Origin: Insulibacter thermoxylanivorax
Lineage (GTDB): Bacteria > Bacillota > Bacilli > Paenibacillales > DA-C8
Assembly: GCF_015472005.1 (NCBI RefSeq)
Contig: NZ_BMAQ01000011.1
Coordinates: 1-51,086, forward strand
Direction of reading: 5' to 3'
DNA: 51,086 bases
Shown: in pieces, positions 16,003-24,236 of the stretch
Layout: the number at the start of each line of letters is the position of its first letter
Numbering within the stretch: the stretch's first letter is position 1
Program-made: the position numbers and the translations under genes
The notes under the pieces: model-generated
The model's input: the letters and a program-made list of their open reading frames with translations, nothing else
The model's database searches: none
Told to the model about the DNA's origin: nothing

Positions 16003-17562
16003 TTATAAGGCTTCGATAATATCCCCTGCTGTAAGAGATGCTTCCGAATCACGCATAGCTGCAGCACGATCGCCAGCCGAAGCATGCCAATAAACGCCGG
16101 CGGCAGCAGCGGCAGTTCCATCCCATCCCTGTGCCAGCAGTCCGCCGATCATCCCAGCCAGCACATCTCCTGAGCCGCCTGTAGCCATGCCGGGATTGCC
16201 CGCCGTATTCACGTAGACGCTGCCGTCAGGTGCAGCGACGACCGTGCGCGCGCCCTTAAGTACCAGGATCACTTCATGCTGCTCAGCAAATCGGCGGGCG
16301 AGCTCGATGCGGCCGCGCTGCACCTCTTCCGTTGAGATGCGGCAAAGCCTTGCCATCTCGCCTGGATGAGGCGTCAGAATGGTCGGATGCCGGCGCTTAG
16401 GCCAAGATGCCAGCGGTTCATCGGAATCAGCCATCATGTTGAGCGCATCCGCATCCAGCACGAGCGGCAGTTCTATGGACTCCCACAAAGTTCTCAGCCA
16501 AGCCGTATCCCCTGCCCATCGCCCCATGCCGGGTCCGATCACCATCGCCTGCTTGCGCGCAGTCATCTCGACTAATGCCTGCGGGCCGATGCTGCTCCAC
16601 TGACCGCTTCCGCCATCCGGCAGCCCGCTGATCATCACCTCCGGGAGCGTACCGGCAAGGGGCAGACTGAGGAGCTCAGGTACGGCCCAGGTCACTAACC
16701 CGGCGCCGGATCTTAAGGCTGCCTTCGAGCAGAGCCATCCTGCGCCGCTCATCGTTTTGGAGCCGGCGGCGATTAATACGTGACCGTATGTACCCTTATG
16801 CGTATCCGCCTCTCTGATTGGCGGGGTTGCCGCGCCGAACCGCTGGGCCAGCAGCGCTTCATTCAGAATGAACGTCCGCACCTGCTGCTGTTTGACCGCA
16901 GCTTCCGGTATGCCGATCGGCCTTACCACCACCTCGCCGGCCATCTCCGCACCCGGATACAGGATCAGTCCCCGTTTCATCAGGCCGAGTGCTGCTGTGA
17001 CGGTTGCTCGTATACAGGGATCCGCCGTCTCGCCGGTGTCTGCGTTCAGCCCGCTGGGCAGATCCACAGCGACGATCGGCAATCCGCTGGCACATGCCTC
17101 GCGAATCAGGGAAGCATAGGGCTCACGCGGCGGACCCGATGCGCCGGTCCCCAGCAGCGCATCGATGATCCCGTCCCACTCCTCCCAATGGATGCGCATG
17201 CCCGGCTCATAAACGGAAGAGCGGATGCCGATCCGCGCAGCAAGATCTCTCTGGACAGCAACCTCTCCTTGCCAATCGTCAGGAGGTGTCGCATATAACA
17301 GATGCACGGCATAACCAGATTCCATCAGATGACGCGCTGCCACGATGCCGTCGCCGCCATTGTTGCCTTTACCCACGAGAACCAGCCAACGCGGCGCACG
17401 TGTCTCGTCCTTGCGCCCGCGTTGACGTCTGCTCTCCAGTCGGATCACTTCTTCCGCTACCGCTCTGCCTGCATTCTCCATCAACACGAGTGCCGGAATA
17501 CCGATCTCATCGATCGCATACCGATCAATCGCTCTCATCTCCGCTGATGTAACCAGAATCAT
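16003..17562 (-). CDS. nnrD: Bifunctional NAD(P)H-hydrate epimerase/dehydratase
   Basis: Metabolite-repair enzyme (519 aa) that restores damaged NADHX/NADPHX. The N-terminal YjeF_N epimerase (NnrE-type, about 1-215) has the phosphate loop VGKGNNGGDG (63-72) and the lid DLPSGLNADTG; the C-terminal ADP/ATP-dependent dehydratase (NnrD-type, about 235-515) has GPGMGR, LDADALNM, LTPHPGEMARL and NPGMATGGSGDVLAGM. Start ATG 17562 with AAGGAGG 7 nt upstream; longer upstream reading frame is not supported. The gene next upstream on the strand is thpR. Confidence 0.94.
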   Translation of the reverse strand: MILVTSAEMRAIDRYAIDEIGIPALVLMENAGRAVAEEVIRLESRRQRGRKDETRAPRWLVLVGKGNNGGDGIVAARHLMESGYAVHLLYATPPDDWQGEVAVQRDLAARIGIRSSVYEPGMRIHWEEWDGIIDALLGTGASGPPREPYASLIREACASGLPIVAVDLPSGLNADTGETADPCIRATVTAALGLMKRGLILYPGAEMAGEVVVRPIGIPEAAVKQQQVRTFILNEALLAQRFGAATPPIREADTHKGTYGHVLIAAGSKTMSGAGWLCSKAALRSGAGLVTWAVPELLSLPLAGTLPEVMISGLPDGGSGQWSSIGPQALVEMTARKQAMVIGPGMGRWAGDTAWLRTLWESIELPLVLDADALNMMADSDEPLASWPKRRHPTILTPHPGEMARLCRISTEEVQRGRIELARRFAEQHEVILVLKGARTVVAAPDGSVYVNTAGNPGMATGGSGDVLAGMIGGLLAQGWDGTAAAAAGVYWHASAGDRAAAMRDSEASLTAGDIIEAL

Positions 17563-17644
17563 GCTGCAGCCTCCTTCGGATTTGGTCCGTATCGTATTCT
17601 GACTTTGCTCGGAATTGAATCGAGATCGATGCGTATAGATGCCA

Positions 17645-18211
17645 TCAATGAGCAGACAGCTGAACCACGTGTTCCGTTGCGTACATCGGCTTATTGCCGA
17701 GATCCGTGCGGTAGAGATGGATCGTCTCGACACGCCAGGAATGCACCTGCAGTTGCTGCCACGCAGCCGCCAGTTCCTCATAGGGAAAAGCCGTGCCTTG
17801 ATAGTTCCTGGATAAGGTCACATGCGGCCGATAGGGCCGATCCTCCGCCGGAAAATCCAGCGTATGCATCGCCTTAACCACTTCGGCTTGCAGCTTGTGG
17901 AGCGCCTCTAGATCACCTTGCACCCCCGCCCATAAGATTCGCGGCTGCTCCCTGCGGCCGAAGGTGCCGATACCTGACAGCCTCAGCTCAAACGGCGCTT
18001 GGGCGATCTTCCTGGTCAGTTCTTCTTTGACGCGCTGCAATCGTTCCGCGCCGCAGTCACCCAGGAACTGCAGGGTAACATGGAAATCCTCCTCATACAC
18101 CCATTTGCGAAAAGGATATTCACCTCTCTGCCGTTCACACCAGGCATGGAGCATCTGCTTGATGTCCGGGGGAAGCGGGACGGCAACAAATACTCGTTTC
18201 TCATCATTCAT
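17645..18211 (-). CDS. thpR: RNA 2',3'-cyclic phosphodiesterase (2H family)
   Basis: 2H phosphoesterase of 188 aa that opens 2',3'-cyclic phosphate ends of RNA to 2'-phosphates (formerly called 2'-5' RNA ligase). The two hallmark HxT motifs are HVTLQFLG (H44, T46) and RPHVTLSR (H130, T132). Start MNDEKRVFVAVPLP matches family N-termini. The physiological role is unclear in most bacteria. It lies 82 bp upstream of the nnrE-nnrD fusion, possibly as one transcript. Confidence 0.92.
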   Translation of the reverse strand: MNDEKRVFVAVPLPPDIKQMLHAWCERQRGEYPFRKWVYEEDFHVTLQFLGDCGAERLQRVKEELTRKIAQAPFELRLSGIGTFGRREQPRILWAGVQGDLEALHKLQAEVVKAMHTLDFPAEDRPYRPHVTLSRNYQGTAFPYEELAAAWQQLQVHSWRVETIHLYRTDLGNKPMYATEHVVQLSAH

Positions 18212-18356
18212 TCAGATCACCAACATCTTAGGTTATGGATCAATCTCATCCTTCATATATTCCTGTAAAAATTATACGACAAATACAACGGGGATTCGAA
18301 TTCAATCCTTATCCCCGGCGGCTGAGGTGTTGGCAGATCCATCTTCTACCTTCATT

Positions 18357-19790
18357 TCAACTCTTCATCGCTTGCTTCGCTTTCGGCATCCATAGGGTGA
18401 ATACCGCCCCCTGCCCGATTTCGCTGTCCACGGTAATTCGTGCTTGATGAAGCTCGGCGAGCTGCCTCACGATCGCCAGTCCCAAACCGCTGCCCTTATG
18501 CCTGCTGGTACGCCCGCGATCGACTTTGAACAGGCGCTGCCAGATCAGCTCTTGATCCGCCTTCGAGATGCCGATGCCCGTATCGGCGATCGCGATGCGC
18601 ACCTCATCCCCGTCTTCTTCGGCGCTGATCGTAATCAAACCGTTCTCTGTAAATTTGACCGCATTTTTGACGAGATTGTTCAAGATCTGCTCCAGCCGGT
18701 CCGGATCAGCGATTACGGGAGGCAAGGGTTCCTTTAAACAAAGCTGGATCTCATTGCCGCGTTCTTCCGCTTCATGACGGAATTTGAACTGCACTTTCTT
18801 CAGCAGCGAGGCGGCGTCCACCGGCTGAAGCGCCAAGCGGATCTCATTGTTCTCCAGCCGGGTCAGATCCATGATATCATCGACGAGGCGGTTCATATGG
18901 ATGGTTTCGTTGTAGATGATTTCATAATATTTTTGCCGGCCCTGTTCGTCGATCAGACCATCTTGTAAAGCTTCGAGAAAACCCTGCATCGCTGTGAGCG
19001 GCGTGCGCAGCTCATGGGAAGCATTCGCCAGGAAGTCCAAGCGAAACTGTTCCAGCCTGGTCTTCTCCTTGTCCGATTGCTCGAGCTTCTCCGCCAATTG
19101 ATTGATCGTGGCTGCCAGTTCGCCGATCTCATCCCTGTGCTTCGTCTCGATGCGCTGGCTGTAATCCCCCATGCCGATCTTCGAGGCGGCCCGCTCGATC
19201 TGCTGCAGCGGCCGGGTGATCGACCAGGACATATAATAAGCCGCACCGCAGCAAAGGACGATGCAGATCTGGGTCACCCAGAGAATCGTCTCCCGCACAT
19301 CTTGAACCGTCTTGTTCAAAGCGGTAAGCGGCGAGTGCAGGATGATGCCGCCGTAGATGCGGTCTTCCTTGCCCCATGGGACGACAACAGACAACAACGG
19401 CTCCGTCAGCTCACCAAAATTCAGATTCACCTCCGCGGTCTCCCCGGACAGAATCTTCGCAACGACTTGTTCATCCAACTTCTTGCCGACGGCAATCTCC
19501 TCTTGGGATGAGCTGGCGATGATCTGCCCCTGCTCATCGAACACCCAGATCCGTGAATCGAAGGCCTGATCGAGGAAGACGAGCATCGCCTTCACATCGT
19601 CCGGCATATGCGGGAAATCGCGGATCGCGAGATTCACCTTCTTCGCTTTGCGCACCATATCTTCCTTCTTGGAATTCGTGATATATGTTTCGGTCACATA
19701 TGATAGAGTGAACCCGACGACGCCCAGGCTGATCAGCACGGTGCAGACATAGATGAGCAGCAGGCGGAAGAACATGCTTCGCTTAATCAT
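18357..19790 (-). CDS. Sensor histidine kinase
   Basis: Membrane sensor kinase of a two-component pair (477 aa). Membrane helix about 6-28, an extracellular sensor domain to about 165 that looks like a small PAS-like fold, second helix about 168-190, HAMP domain 190-240, HisKA with the phospho-acceptor in NASHELRTPL (H259), and HATPase with N box LNNLVKNAVKFTENG and DTGIGIS/GSGLGLAI boxes. ATG 19790 follows GAGG by 6 nt and overlaps the regulator's stop (ATGATTAA), so the two are coupled. The signal is unknown; the layout resembles PhoR/ResE-type kinases, not more specific. The 145 bp after the gene hold nothing clear. Confidence 0.93.
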   Translation of the reverse strand: MIKRSMFFRLLLIYVCTVLISLGVVGFTLSYVTETYITNSKKEDMVRKAKKVNLAIRDFPHMPDDVKAMLVFLDQAFDSRIWVFDEQGQIIASSSQEEIAVGKKLDEQVVAKILSGETAEVNLNFGELTEPLLSVVVPWGKEDRIYGGIILHSPLTALNKTVQDVRETILWVTQICIVLCCGAAYYMSWSITRPLQQIERAASKIGMGDYSQRIETKHRDEIGELAATINQLAEKLEQSDKEKTRLEQFRLDFLANASHELRTPLTAMQGFLEALQDGLIDEQGRQKYYEIIYNETIHMNRLVDDIMDLTRLENNEIRLALQPVDAASLLKKVQFKFRHEAEERGNEIQLCLKEPLPPVIADPDRLEQILNNLVKNAVKFTENGLITISAEEDGDEVRIAIADTGIGISKADQELIWQRLFKVDRGRTSRHKGSGLGLAIVRQLAELHQARITVDSEIGQGAVFTLWMPKAKQAMKS

Positions 19791-20484
19791 GAACAACCTC
19801 GAATTTGTAGCCGATCCCCCAGACGGTATGTATCACTTCGCCGGGATAGGCGCTTAATTTCTTGCGTACCTTCTTCACGTGGACATCCACCGTGCGAATA
19901 TCCCCGAAGTAGTCATACCCCCACACCTGCTCCAACAGCTGTTCCCGAGTGAACACCTGCCCGGGCGTCTTCGCCATATGCGCCAGCAGATCGAACTCCT
20001 TAGGCCGAAACGGTACTTTCTCGCCGCCGATGATCACCTCGCGCCGATCCAAGGAGATCGTGAGTCCCTCAAAGACCAGATCCCCCGTCTTGCCTTCCTC
20101 CTGAGCGGCCGCTCCCCGCTGGATGCGCCGGAAGATCGCCTTGATCCTGGCGACGAGTTCGCGGGGACTGAAGGGCTTCGTCACATAATCATCTGCACCG
20201 AGTTCCAAGCCGAGCACCCGGTCGAACTCCTCGCCCTTGGCCGTGAGCATAATGATCGGCAAATCCGTATGCTTCAAGATCTCGCGGCAAGCCTCATAGC
20301 CGTCCATCTTCGGCATCATCACATCGAGGATCACGAGATCCGGCGTTCCGGACAGCGCCTTCTCCACGGCTTCTTCGCCGTCCTTGGCTTCGATCATCTG
20401 AATCTGCTGCTGTGTAAAATAGAGGCGGATAATCTCCCTTACATTCGGATCATCATCCGCTACTAATACCTTCAAACCATTCAT
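19783..20484 (-). CDS. OmpR/PhoB-family response regulator
   Basis: DNA-binding partner of the adjacent kinase (233 aa). Receiver domain 1-120 with acidic pocket DDD (10-12), phospho-accepting D54 in VILDVMMPKMDG, T in MLTAKG and K in VTKPFSP. Winged-helix domain about 135-230, with PFRPKEFDLLAHMAKTPGQVFTREQLLEQVWG and TVDVHVKKVRKKL. ATG 20484 follows GGGAGAG; an earlier TTG is less likely. A palindrome (20537-20558) sits in its upstream region and may be an autoregulatory site. Confidence 0.94.
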   Translation of the reverse strand: MNGLKVLVADDDPNVREIIRLYFTQQQIQMIEAKDGEEAVEKALSGTPDLVILDVMMPKMDGYEACREILKHTDLPIIMLTAKGEEFDRVLGLELGADDYVTKPFSPRELVARIKAIFRRIQRGAAAQEEGKTGDLVFEGLTISLDRREVIIGGEKVPFRPKEFDLLAHMAKTPGQVFTREQLLEQVWGYDYFGDIRTVDVHVKKVRKKLSAYPGEVIHTVWGIGYKFEVVHD

Positions 20485-20536
20485 GTTCTCTCCCAATCCT
20501 TCCCATAGAAGTTAGTCTGTGTGTATATATGACGTG

Positions 20537-20558
20537 TGTAACGCCCGCAAAGGTTACA
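20537..20558. promoter_or_regulatory. Inverted repeat upstream of the response regulator
   Basis: TGTAAC-N10-GTTACA lies 53-74 nt before the regulator start, next to an AT-rich TATATA candidate -10. It could be an operator of the two-component system. Inference from position only. Confidence 0.35.
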
Positions 20559-20580
20559 GGCTGTGGTGAAATTTGCACAT

Positions 20581-20612
20581 AAAAAGAAGACCCCGCTTGC
20601 TGCGGGATCTTC
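20581..20612 (-). terminator. Terminator of the acidic lipoprotein gene
   Basis: GAAGAtCCCGC, loop AGCAA, GCGGGgTCTTC then TTTTT on the minus strand. It separates the lipoprotein gene from the two-component operon. Confidence 0.9.
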
Positions 20613-20675
20613 GTCTCCATCATCCATTGGGCCCTTCACAGTCGCTCAACGGACCGAGTTTTTTTCATGTTCTCT

Positions 20676-20990
20676 TCATTCATTGGATTCTTCTAAGTCG
20701 GCATCGTCATCAGCATCATCCGCAGCTTCTATTGCGGCGTCTGCAGCATCATTCTCTGTTTCTTGATCCAATTCATCTTCGGTTTCTGCATCGGTATCTG
20801 CTGCCTCATCTTCGGAATCGAATCCTTCCTCTGTTTCCTGGTTCTCATTGACCCCCGTTGTTTCATTCAAGTTTTCATTCACTGCGGATTCATCGTTCAG
20901 ATCCACATTAGATGCAGTGCTTTCATTGCATGCTGCAAGAGTCGCCGCAAGCAGTAGAGACAATGCTGCCAATGCTGCTTTCTTCTTCAT
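20676..20990 (-). CDS. Small, highly acidic lipoprotein
   Basis: 104 aa. A lipoprotein signal peptide (MKKKAALAALSLLLAATLAAC) with lipobox LAAC is followed by a tail made mostly of Asp, Glu, Asn, Thr and Ala, probably disordered. No domain recognised. The start at 20990 has AAGGGGTGA upstream; the longer reading frame begins before the ribosome site and is unlikely. Anchored outside the membrane, such a polyanion could bind cations or cell-wall sugars, but that is speculation. It is immediately upstream of the two-component genes and has its own promoter and terminator. Confidence 0.75.
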   Translation of the reverse strand: MKKKAALAALSLLLAATLAACNESTASNVDLNDESAVNENLNETTGVNENQETEEGFDSEDEAADTDAETEDELDQETENDAADAAIEAADDADDDADLEESNE

Positions 20991-21063
20991 AAAAATCACC
21001 CCTTGGTTGATTTGTTGTTGCAATTAAGAGATTAGCGGATGAGTTTGACCAAACTGTGGTGAT

Positions 21064-21092
21064 TTTATGATCGTTTTGTAAACATTTGTGAA
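21064..21092 (-). promoter_or_regulatory. Candidate promoter with paired TT(C/T)ACA boxes
   Basis: TTCACA-17 bp-CATAAA reads as a fair sigma-A promoter for the acidic lipoprotein gene. TTCACA (21087-21092) and TTTACA (21077-21082) form a direct repeat with one helical turn period, similar in shape to Pho boxes of PhoP-type regulators. Confidence 0.4.
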
Positions 21093-21125
21093 AGTTTTGG
21101 CATGGTTCTTACTGCGAAGACATCA

Positions 21126-21280
21126 CAAAAAATCATCCAAGATTAAGAAGGATGATTTTCGTTAATGAATATTGCGGCTTTGTACATGGTCGGCCGAAAA
21201 CAGGAGGTGGGATAAGCCGACCATCTGATTAAGGGTTAGTGGATCTTGAATGGGGATCGGAGGGATAGTTATGACTTTCT
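21126..21280 (-). ncRNA. Candidate small RNA with C-rich loop
   Basis: On the minus strand a promoter-like TTGCAT-17 bp-TACGAT (21315-21287) is followed about 150 nt later by a terminator (AAAATCATCC, 11-nt loop, GGATGATTTTTT, 21159-21126). Between them is a 9-bp stem (ATGGTCGGC/GCCGACCAT, 21224-21186) whose 21-nt loop shows CCCACCTCC, with another CCCTCC stretch upstream. Exposed CCUCC-type motifs are the usual seed of Gram-positive regulatory RNAs that block ribosome sites. No ORF fits. Found by pattern only; no known family is matched. Confidence 0.42.
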
Positions 21281-21286
21281 ACCTAT

Positions 21287-21315
21287 ATCGTACAACGCCT
21301 AAAGAAAAAATGCAA
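21287..21315 (-). promoter_or_regulatory. Candidate promoter of the small RNA
   Basis: -35 TTGCAT at 21310-21315 and -10 TACGAT at 21287-21292, separated by 17 bp, just downstream of the terminator of the kelch gene. Confidence 0.4.
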
Positions 21316-21337
21316 GCCCTTGTTAAGACGCAATAAG

Positions 21338-21381
21338 AAAAAAATCGAGTCAGAACCGCTTCCAAACGGCTCTGACTCGAT
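21338..21381 (-). terminator. Terminator of the kelch/CuAO-N gene
   Basis: ATCGAGTCAGAgCCG pairs with CGGtTCTGACTCGAT (15-bp stem, one G-T), followed by TTTTTTT on the minus strand, about 20 nt after the stop codon. Confidence 0.93.
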
Positions 21382-21400
21382 TCTCACACTGCCAACCTAT

Positions 21401-24007
21401 TCACGGTTCCAAGATGATGTACACGCTCTTCTCCCTTCCGACCCAGGTCACTTCCGCACCCAAGGCTTGGCTGATGAAGCGGATCGGCACAAGGGTCGTC
21501 TGGTTCAAGAAGATCGGCGGCTGATCCAGCATCATCCGCTCACCGTTGAGATAGACGGTTTCGCCTCGGATCAGGATCGAATCGGTGCCGCGCACCGCCG
21601 TGATATCACCGCTTGCCGGATCCCAATTGACCTTGGCTCCCAAGGCTTCGAAGATCACGCGCATCGGTACGAGGACGCGCTGATTCCGCGTTACGGGATC
21701 CTGCGGGAAGGCAAGCTGCCTGCCGTTCAGATAGACGCGGATCGGGCTTTCGTAATTGAGATGATCGATTTTCTCTGTTCGCATCGTGGACAAGTACATC
21801 TTATAAGTGCCTTGGAATTGATCCAAGTACTCTCCGGTATATACGTTGTAGACGATATAGGAAGGAGTAACTTCATACAGATGATATTGCTTATGTTCCG
21901 TTCCCTGCAGCAGGACCTGCTTCTTCGTTCCATCCTTGCTCATGCGAATGATTGTCCCGGTATCGAAGGTTTCGAAGATCAGATCATCTCCGACCACGTG
22001 CAATTCTCCCGAGCTTTCCGCGCTCAGCATCACCTTGTTGGAACCGTCCGCATTCATGGCATACAGCTTGCCCGTCGGAATGATCCCGCTGGTCAGATCC
22101 TCTGCATTGCGATAATAGATGCGGTTATCGATGACTTGAAAATCTCCGCGGATCACCGCCAGATCCCGTTCTTCACTGCCGTCCAAGCGAACGGCATGGA
22201 TGACGGAGGTGCTGTTCCAATTCCACCCTTGATCTTCGGACGAGTTCGCTAAGTAGAGGATCCAGCCGTCGACGATCTGCATATCGCCGCGGTACTCCGT
22301 GCCTCTGACATCGCTCAGCACTTCCGGCGGACCGCCCGTATAATGAATGCGAACCGGATAGCCGGCTTCATTGTAATCAATGGCGCTCGGCCACCAGGTA
22401 TAGATATATTCCCCATCAAAATATTGCGCTCCGAGATTAATCGGACGCTCAGCCCGCTGATCATAACTGTTCAGCACATAACGTCTTGGATCCCGTGGAT
22501 CTTCCACGCGGAAGGTTCGCGGGAAGCGAAGCAGTTCGCCGTATCGCTCACCGAGCTTCATCTTCTTCAAATAGCTGTCTTGGATGTAATACATCACGTC
22601 GCCGTCAGTCCGCAGGAAGCGATGCCTGCCGTCAATCACAATCTCCGTCACGCCGGTTGTCTGATGACGCCGAGTCATATACATCCGTGTATAGGATGCA
22701 GCATCAGTTCCGCCGCCAAACTCACTGTTCACATCTTCTTCATACATATATTGGGATTGATAGATCCAGCCGTCGTGTTCGAACAAGGTCCTGCGCATCA
22801 CCAAAGTACCGCGGAGCTCGGCGGGCAGAGCATTCAGATCATAATGCACTGGATTTGCGGCCAAACGGGGATCGAGCCGCAGGATCTCGCCGGCGATGAA
22901 CTGGCGTTCCCCGTCCCACACGCTTCCAATCACCGCCAGATCGCCATTGCTCATCTGCACCATGTGGATCTGTTCGTAAGCATAATGAAGCATAGGTCCT
23001 GCATCCCAGCGGTCAGCGGCAGGATGATAGATCTCCGTTGTCTTGAGTCTGCCTTGCACACCAATCCCGCCTGCTGCCAGCACTCGGCCGTCCGGAAGAA
23101 GCACGGCATCCGCATAGGCGCGAGCTTCCCGCATGGGAGCGATGCGGCGCCATTCATTGCGCTCCGGCAGGAAAACCAAAGAGGTCACCGAGGGCAGGAT
23201 CGTACCTCCCGCAGATTGCGATCCTCCTGCCAACAGGAAAGACCCGTCAGCCAGCGGAGCTGCTGCGGAGAAACGAAGCAGATAGGGCTGGCTGGAGATC
23301 GTCTTCAGCTCACCGCTCGCTGGGTCGTATAGATGCCCATGGGCAAAATAATCCCGCAATCCGCCGCCGTAGTTAAGTATGAGACCGTCAGCATTTTGCA
23401 CCAATTCATTGGCCGTGTAGACCATCTTATCGAGTTCCTGCCACTCATCCGCTTCCGGATCATATGTATAGGCGATATGCTGAAGCTGACCATAGAGGGT
23501 ATAGCTTCCCATCAGCAAAACGTTCCCGTCCTCCATCGTCACCGCTTGGGCCGTCGGACGGTTCAAGATGTAACCGGGAAGCTTCGATACAAGCTGTGAA
23601 TTCCCCGTCTTCGGATCGTAGATCACAGCAGCGTTGTATCCGCTGCCGCTTTCCTCCTCTCCGCCGATCAACAGCACTCGGCCGTCCTTCAGCAAAGCTG
23701 CAGCAGCGGGCAGCTGAATCGGCGATTGTCCCGACTTCGTCCAGCTGTTGCTGCGGCCGTCATAGATCCAGATGTCTCCATCATAGGTCACAGCCATGAC
23801 TTGTTGATCATGCAAAGCTAAGACATGAAGCAAGGAATAATAATCGATTTCCAACTTAGGAATGGGCTGAAAATTTCCAATCTTAGCAGGATTGGACGAC
23901 GCCGCTTTCACCTCTGCGGTCGATGCGGGAAGCAGGATGGTGAGAGCCAGCACGAACGCCAGCAAACCTGTACCCGCTTTTTTGAGTCTGCATCTCATGC
24001 TGTTCAT
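21401..24007 (-). CDS. Secreted kelch-repeat protein with CuAO-N-like C-terminal domain
   Basis: 868 aa, secreted. Signal peptide about 1-35 (ends TAEVKAA). Residues about 45-370 hold kelch-type repeats (DGRVLLIGG, DGNVLLMGS, DGSFLLAGG, DGRVLAAGG at regular spacing), a beta-propeller. Residues about 400-745 form a second beta-propeller-like region with YW/DG repeats (DGWIYQSQY, ILYLANSS, KLYAMNADGSN) of the DUF5050 kind. The last about 110 residues are a copper amine oxidase N-terminal-like domain: two copies of YLNG..., RVLVPMRVIFEALGAKVNWD and TTLVPIRFISQALGAEVTW. This domain is common in Paenibacillaceae wall proteins. No catalytic site is seen, so binding of polymer or protein is more likely. 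Start 24007 follows GGAGG by 8 nt. Confidence 0.82.
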   Translation of the reverse strand: MNSMRCRLKKAGTGLLAFVLALTILLPASTAEVKAASSNPAKIGNFQPIPKLEIDYYSLLHVLALHDQQVMAVTYDGDIWIYDGRSNSWTKSGQSPIQLPAAAALLKDGRVLLIGGEEESGSGYNAAVIYDPKTGNSQLVSKLPGYILNRPTAQAVTMEDGNVLLMGSYTLYGQLQHIAYTYDPEADEWQELDKMVYTANELVQNADGLILNYGGGLRDYFAHGHLYDPASGELKTISSQPYLLRFSAAAPLADGSFLLAGGSQSAGGTILPSVTSLVFLPERNEWRRIAPMREARAYADAVLLPDGRVLAAGGIGVQGRLKTTEIYHPAADRWDAGPMLHYAYEQIHMVQMSNGDLAVIGSVWDGERQFIAGEILRLDPRLAANPVHYDLNALPAELRGTLVMRRTLFEHDGWIYQSQYMYEEDVNSEFGGGTDAASYTRMYMTRRHQTTGVTEIVIDGRHRFLRTDGDVMYYIQDSYLKKMKLGERYGELLRFPRTFRVEDPRDPRRYVLNSYDQRAERPINLGAQYFDGEYIYTWWPSAIDYNEAGYPVRIHYTGGPPEVLSDVRGTEYRGDMQIVDGWILYLANSSEDQGWNWNSTSVIHAVRLDGSEERDLAVIRGDFQVIDNRIYYRNAEDLTSGIIPTGKLYAMNADGSNKVMLSAESSGELHVVGDDLIFETFDTGTIIRMSKDGTKKQVLLQGTEHKQYHLYEVTPSYIVYNVYTGEYLDQFQGTYKMYLSTMRTEKIDHLNYESPIRVYLNGRQLAFPQDPVTRNQRVLVPMRVIFEALGAKVNWDPASGDITAVRGTDSILIRGETVYLNGERMMLDQPPIFLNQTTLVPIRFISQALGAEVTWVGREKSVYIILEP

Positions 24008-24236
24008 CTTATCTTCCTCCATCTAGCTGTCAATGATGATAGATTTTTTCAAAGGGTGTGACTTTTTTATTATAACTTATTTCCTATTAGCTTGTCTCTT
24101 GTTATGTACTCTTGATATTCCGATTAACAGATTCTTGATATATCCATTTATTGCAATATTCGCTGTTCGTTCGCTTTCAATGCCGGACGCTTAAATGATA
24201 GAATAGAGTTATCTTAGATGAGGAGGGTTCCAATCT

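Noticed and set aside
17563-17781. N-terminal extension of the nnrE-nnrD fusion
   Set aside because: The frame upstream of ATG 17562 is basic low-complexity text without ribosome site and the real site lies right before 17562.
21271-21336. 21-codon plus-strand ORF MTFYLYRTTPKEKMQALVKTQ with GGAGGGA before it
   Set aside because: Very short, antisense to the small-RNA promoter region and to no known family; the terminator/promoter layout on the other strand explains the region better.
24023-24236. Operator or riboswitch between the kelch and serine-hydrolase genes
   Set aside because: AT-rich with only a weak -10 candidate; no conserved fold seen.
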